Part shown: piece after piece, positions 61,473 through 64,000 of the stretch
Layout of the letters: each line of letters begins with the position of its first letter
How positions within the stretch are numbered: position 1 is the stretch's first letter
Source: Aphelocoma coerulescens
Lineage: Eukaryota > Chordata > Aves > Passeriformes > Corvidae
Assembly (NCBI RefSeq): GCF_041296385.1
Contig: NC_091014.1
Span: 20,745,578-20,809,577 of the forward strand
Length of the DNA: 64,000 nucleotides
Reading direction: 5' to 3'
Made by a program: the position numbers and the translations under genes
The notes under the pieces: model-generated
What the model was told of the DNA's origin: nothing
Seen by the model: only the letters and a program-made list of their open reading frames with translations
Databases searched by the model: none

Positions 61473-64000
61473 CTGAAAAAAAAAAAAGAAAATTCAAAAA
61501 GCAAAACCTCAGAAGAAACCTTCTACTCTGACAATTCTCCCCCTCGTGCCAAAACTTTAATATGAATTTTAGTCCCTCCCACAGCACCTCTGAGCTCCTC
61601 CCTCTAAAACTTTCCAAAGATAGAAAATTGCTAGTTCTGGGAAATAGAAAGCATGCTCAACTCATTTCACATGTTCCAGAATGAAAAATAGGAAACAGTG
61701 ATTTCTGAAAATCACAGTACAAGCCTCTTCCCTCTGGATTTCATCACATCAGCATTAGATCAGATCAACAGATTTCTTTTCTGCAAATTCCATATATAAA
61801 TTCCATATATAATGGGAATTTTGTTTCTAGACTTATGTACCAGGCAACTTCATGGGTATTCAAATACACTCTTATTTTCCTGGTTTTCTAGTGAATTTAA
61901 TAAAAAGAAAACCAGCTTTGCTGAGGTGGGTGGTCCTGAAAGACTAGTTTCTTCTTTTTCATCAGCAGGAATACCAGGTTCTTTTACCTTAGAAATCTGT
62001 GCTTTGAACTTATTTCAGTTATTATCTAATTGTATCAATAGAAGCGTCTTGTTCTATAGCCTATCTGCAGCTTTGAGAAATATGCATGTTTTTTCAAAGC
62101 TCAACACCACCAATTGTGAAAGCAGGGTAGGAGTGAGTCACAACACCTCAATACTTGTTAGCACAACAAAATGGCCAGGAATGCCTCTCTGGGCGCTATC
62201 TTTCACATAGTCCCACTACGCTTCGTAAGGAACAAGTATTTCAAAAACACACACTCTGGTTCATATGGAGACTACATGTGATATGCCCAAGGGGAATAGG
62301 AAGTTTTCCTCCACAGAGAGGGCTTGCTCACCACTGAGAGATATCTTTCAGTAGGACAGTGCCAGGACCCAAATACTCAGTGCTCTTACAAAACCTTTTA
62401 TATCAGCTACAGTGGGGAATATACAACTAACAGCATCTGGTAGGATCTGGCTTTACACATAAAATACATCTACTCTGCCAATGTATCAACTGTACTTGTA
62501 TTTTTGATACTTCATGTGAGTCCAGTTTGTCAATTTTCCAAGACTTATTTTTAGATAAGCAGCATCAATCGCCATACTGAACAAAATGTAATTTAAATGT
62601 TTTTGTTAAAAAACGACTAAATTTTGTCAGCTTGCAGAAGCTCAGACATTAAGCAGTTACTGCATTGCTATGCCTCAAACACTAATGGCCACTCAAGCAG
62701 GGAAGTTAAAACAGGTTGTGTCTGGAAAGGGGGGCCTTATGGAGGTAGGGAAGCATCTTTCTGGGCCCACTTCCCTGTTCTGGTCCATGGTGACCACATA
62801 AAGGACAGAGCAAGCACTGAAGTGATATCAACAAGCAGGCAGGAGCTGTCAAGGAAGGGTCAATCCAGTAGAGATGGATTGAGACCACCAAAAGACCCTC
62901 AAAGCCCGCTGACCCATTATCAGATAGGTCCAGGAAAACTTTGACCATGGGCATCAATGAATCCAGAGTGCCCACAGGAGTGGGATGTGACACATCTATG
63001 CACAAAACCACACCAAATCAAAAATCTGCCCAACCCACTCTCCTGTGCCTAAGAGGATCAGTAACAAATGCTTAGAAAAAATAAGTGAAATATCCTACTT
63101 ACATGGATTATTTTAACATGTATGCTGACATGTTCCAATGACCTGGATCTTATGGATTTACTGAACCAAAAGCCACATGCACATCACTGGTTTTAATAGC
63201 TGCTTCTGGAACTTTCTTAAAGATATTAGTAAAACAGCTCTTTGCATCATTTATCCTTTTGGTTTTCAAAACTTCTTGGAGCAGTGAGTTGTGTGAATAA
63301 ACTATGCTTATTTGCTTTGTTTTTATTTTAAAACTGCTTCCAAATAATTCAGTCAGGTTCCACCTTGTTGCTTTAAAAAAACACAGAATACTCATTCTCA
63401 TCTCACCTTTGCCAAATAGTCACAGTTGTATTGTTTTCCAGCATACCTCCTCTATATTTTCTATGATAAGTAATACACCTCTTCATTTTTACTATACCCT
63501 TTTGTAAGATAGGGGTCCTGAACACAATATTCAGGAGTGAGCAGGTCAAGGATGTTTTACTCTCTAACAAACGCCATTTTGACTCTCCTTAGTTTATCAT
63601 TTACCTCCAGTTTCCATAGAAATTAAGTGTCATTCACCTTTTGAAATTTGATTCTCTTACTGTTTCTGGTATTTCTTAGCACACCTCTGTCACATTCTGC
63701 ATAAAGCTGATCGTAGCACAGCTCTAACAATGTACTCTTTCTATGCAGGAACAATGTTTCAGTCAAGACAGTTTCTGTGTGGACTGAAGCTGTTACTAAG
63801 TTCAACAGGCAACAACTACCTTATTGTTATTTGCTTCATTTGAACCTTTTTTTAAAAAATGTCTAAACTAGCTACTTTACTGCTTCTGTATAATTTGTAT
63901 CCTGGAATTACTGTGTTCATCCACTGTTTTTATTACATCAGGTTTTGGAACCCCCGTTAAGATTCTCACTAAAAGCTGGGCAGTATAATTGACCCATGCC
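61473..64000. other. 5' flank of IL17REL, no exon or promoter identified
   Basis: An upstream untranslated exon and promoter are expected because of the acceptor before exon 1, but no CpG island or clear TATA context is visible. A tandem 13-bp repeat (aattccatatata twice) lies at about 61786-61811. Text around 63490-63560 faintly resembles an old reversed CR1. Confidence 0.5.

Noticed and set aside
1..64000. CRISPR arrays, operons, tRNA or rRNA genes
   Set aside because: The window is vertebrate; repeats are micro- and minisatellites without unique spacers, and no cloverleaf or rRNA text was seen.

Overview
The window looks like a bird genome, probably a songbird or another neoavian. It is AT-rich and gene-poor. 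It carries several CR1 LINE 3' ends with the typical repeated 'attctatga' tail, avian ERV long terminal repeats, scattered microsatellites and one old MIR-type SINE relic. I saw nothing prokaryotic, no tRNA or rRNA gene and no CRISPR array.

One cellular gene is clearly supported. It lies on the minus strand from about 61.5 kb down to about 22.6 kb and is broken into at least 15 short coding exons (28 to 164 nt), each with GT donors and AG acceptors. All reading phases join without conflict, giving 448 codons plus one base. The product is a cysteine-rich secreted or receptor-type ectodomain that I recognise as interleukin-17 receptor E-like (IL17REL). A signal peptide is followed by a short cysteine-rich head and then two related modules. 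Exons 7-9 and 13-15 encode the core of these modules and share exon phases and motif order, so the ectodomain appears to have arisen by tandem duplication. No SEFIR domain and no convincing transmembrane exon was found. The 3' end of the gene is unresolved; one weak candidate exon is at 20475-20529.

Left edge (1-1289): part of an endogenous retrovirus on the minus strand. A short LTR leads into a gag-like frame with one internal stop and a very CpG-rich stretch. In another frame, an ORF running off the window starts to encode a Y-box-like cold-shock domain. This retroviral frame joined to a cold-shock domain is the least expected item in the window.

Region by region: 1678-2298 CR1 (+); 2.3-20 kb mostly unannotated AT-rich DNA with a CR1 scrap and a degenerate ~40-bp repeat at 14.3 kb; 20.5-61.5 kb IL17REL, whose introns hold CR1 pieces, an older L3/CR1-like relic (31.6-32.8 kb), an LTR with a possible provirus stub (35.1-35.8 kb), a (GATA)n tract, a 24-27-bp minisatellite (44.69-44.93 kb), a near-complete solo LTR with a 5-bp target duplication (52385-53263) and a MIR relic (57.6 kb); 61.5-64 kb is the 5' flank, where an untranslated first exon and the promoter should lie but could not be identified.
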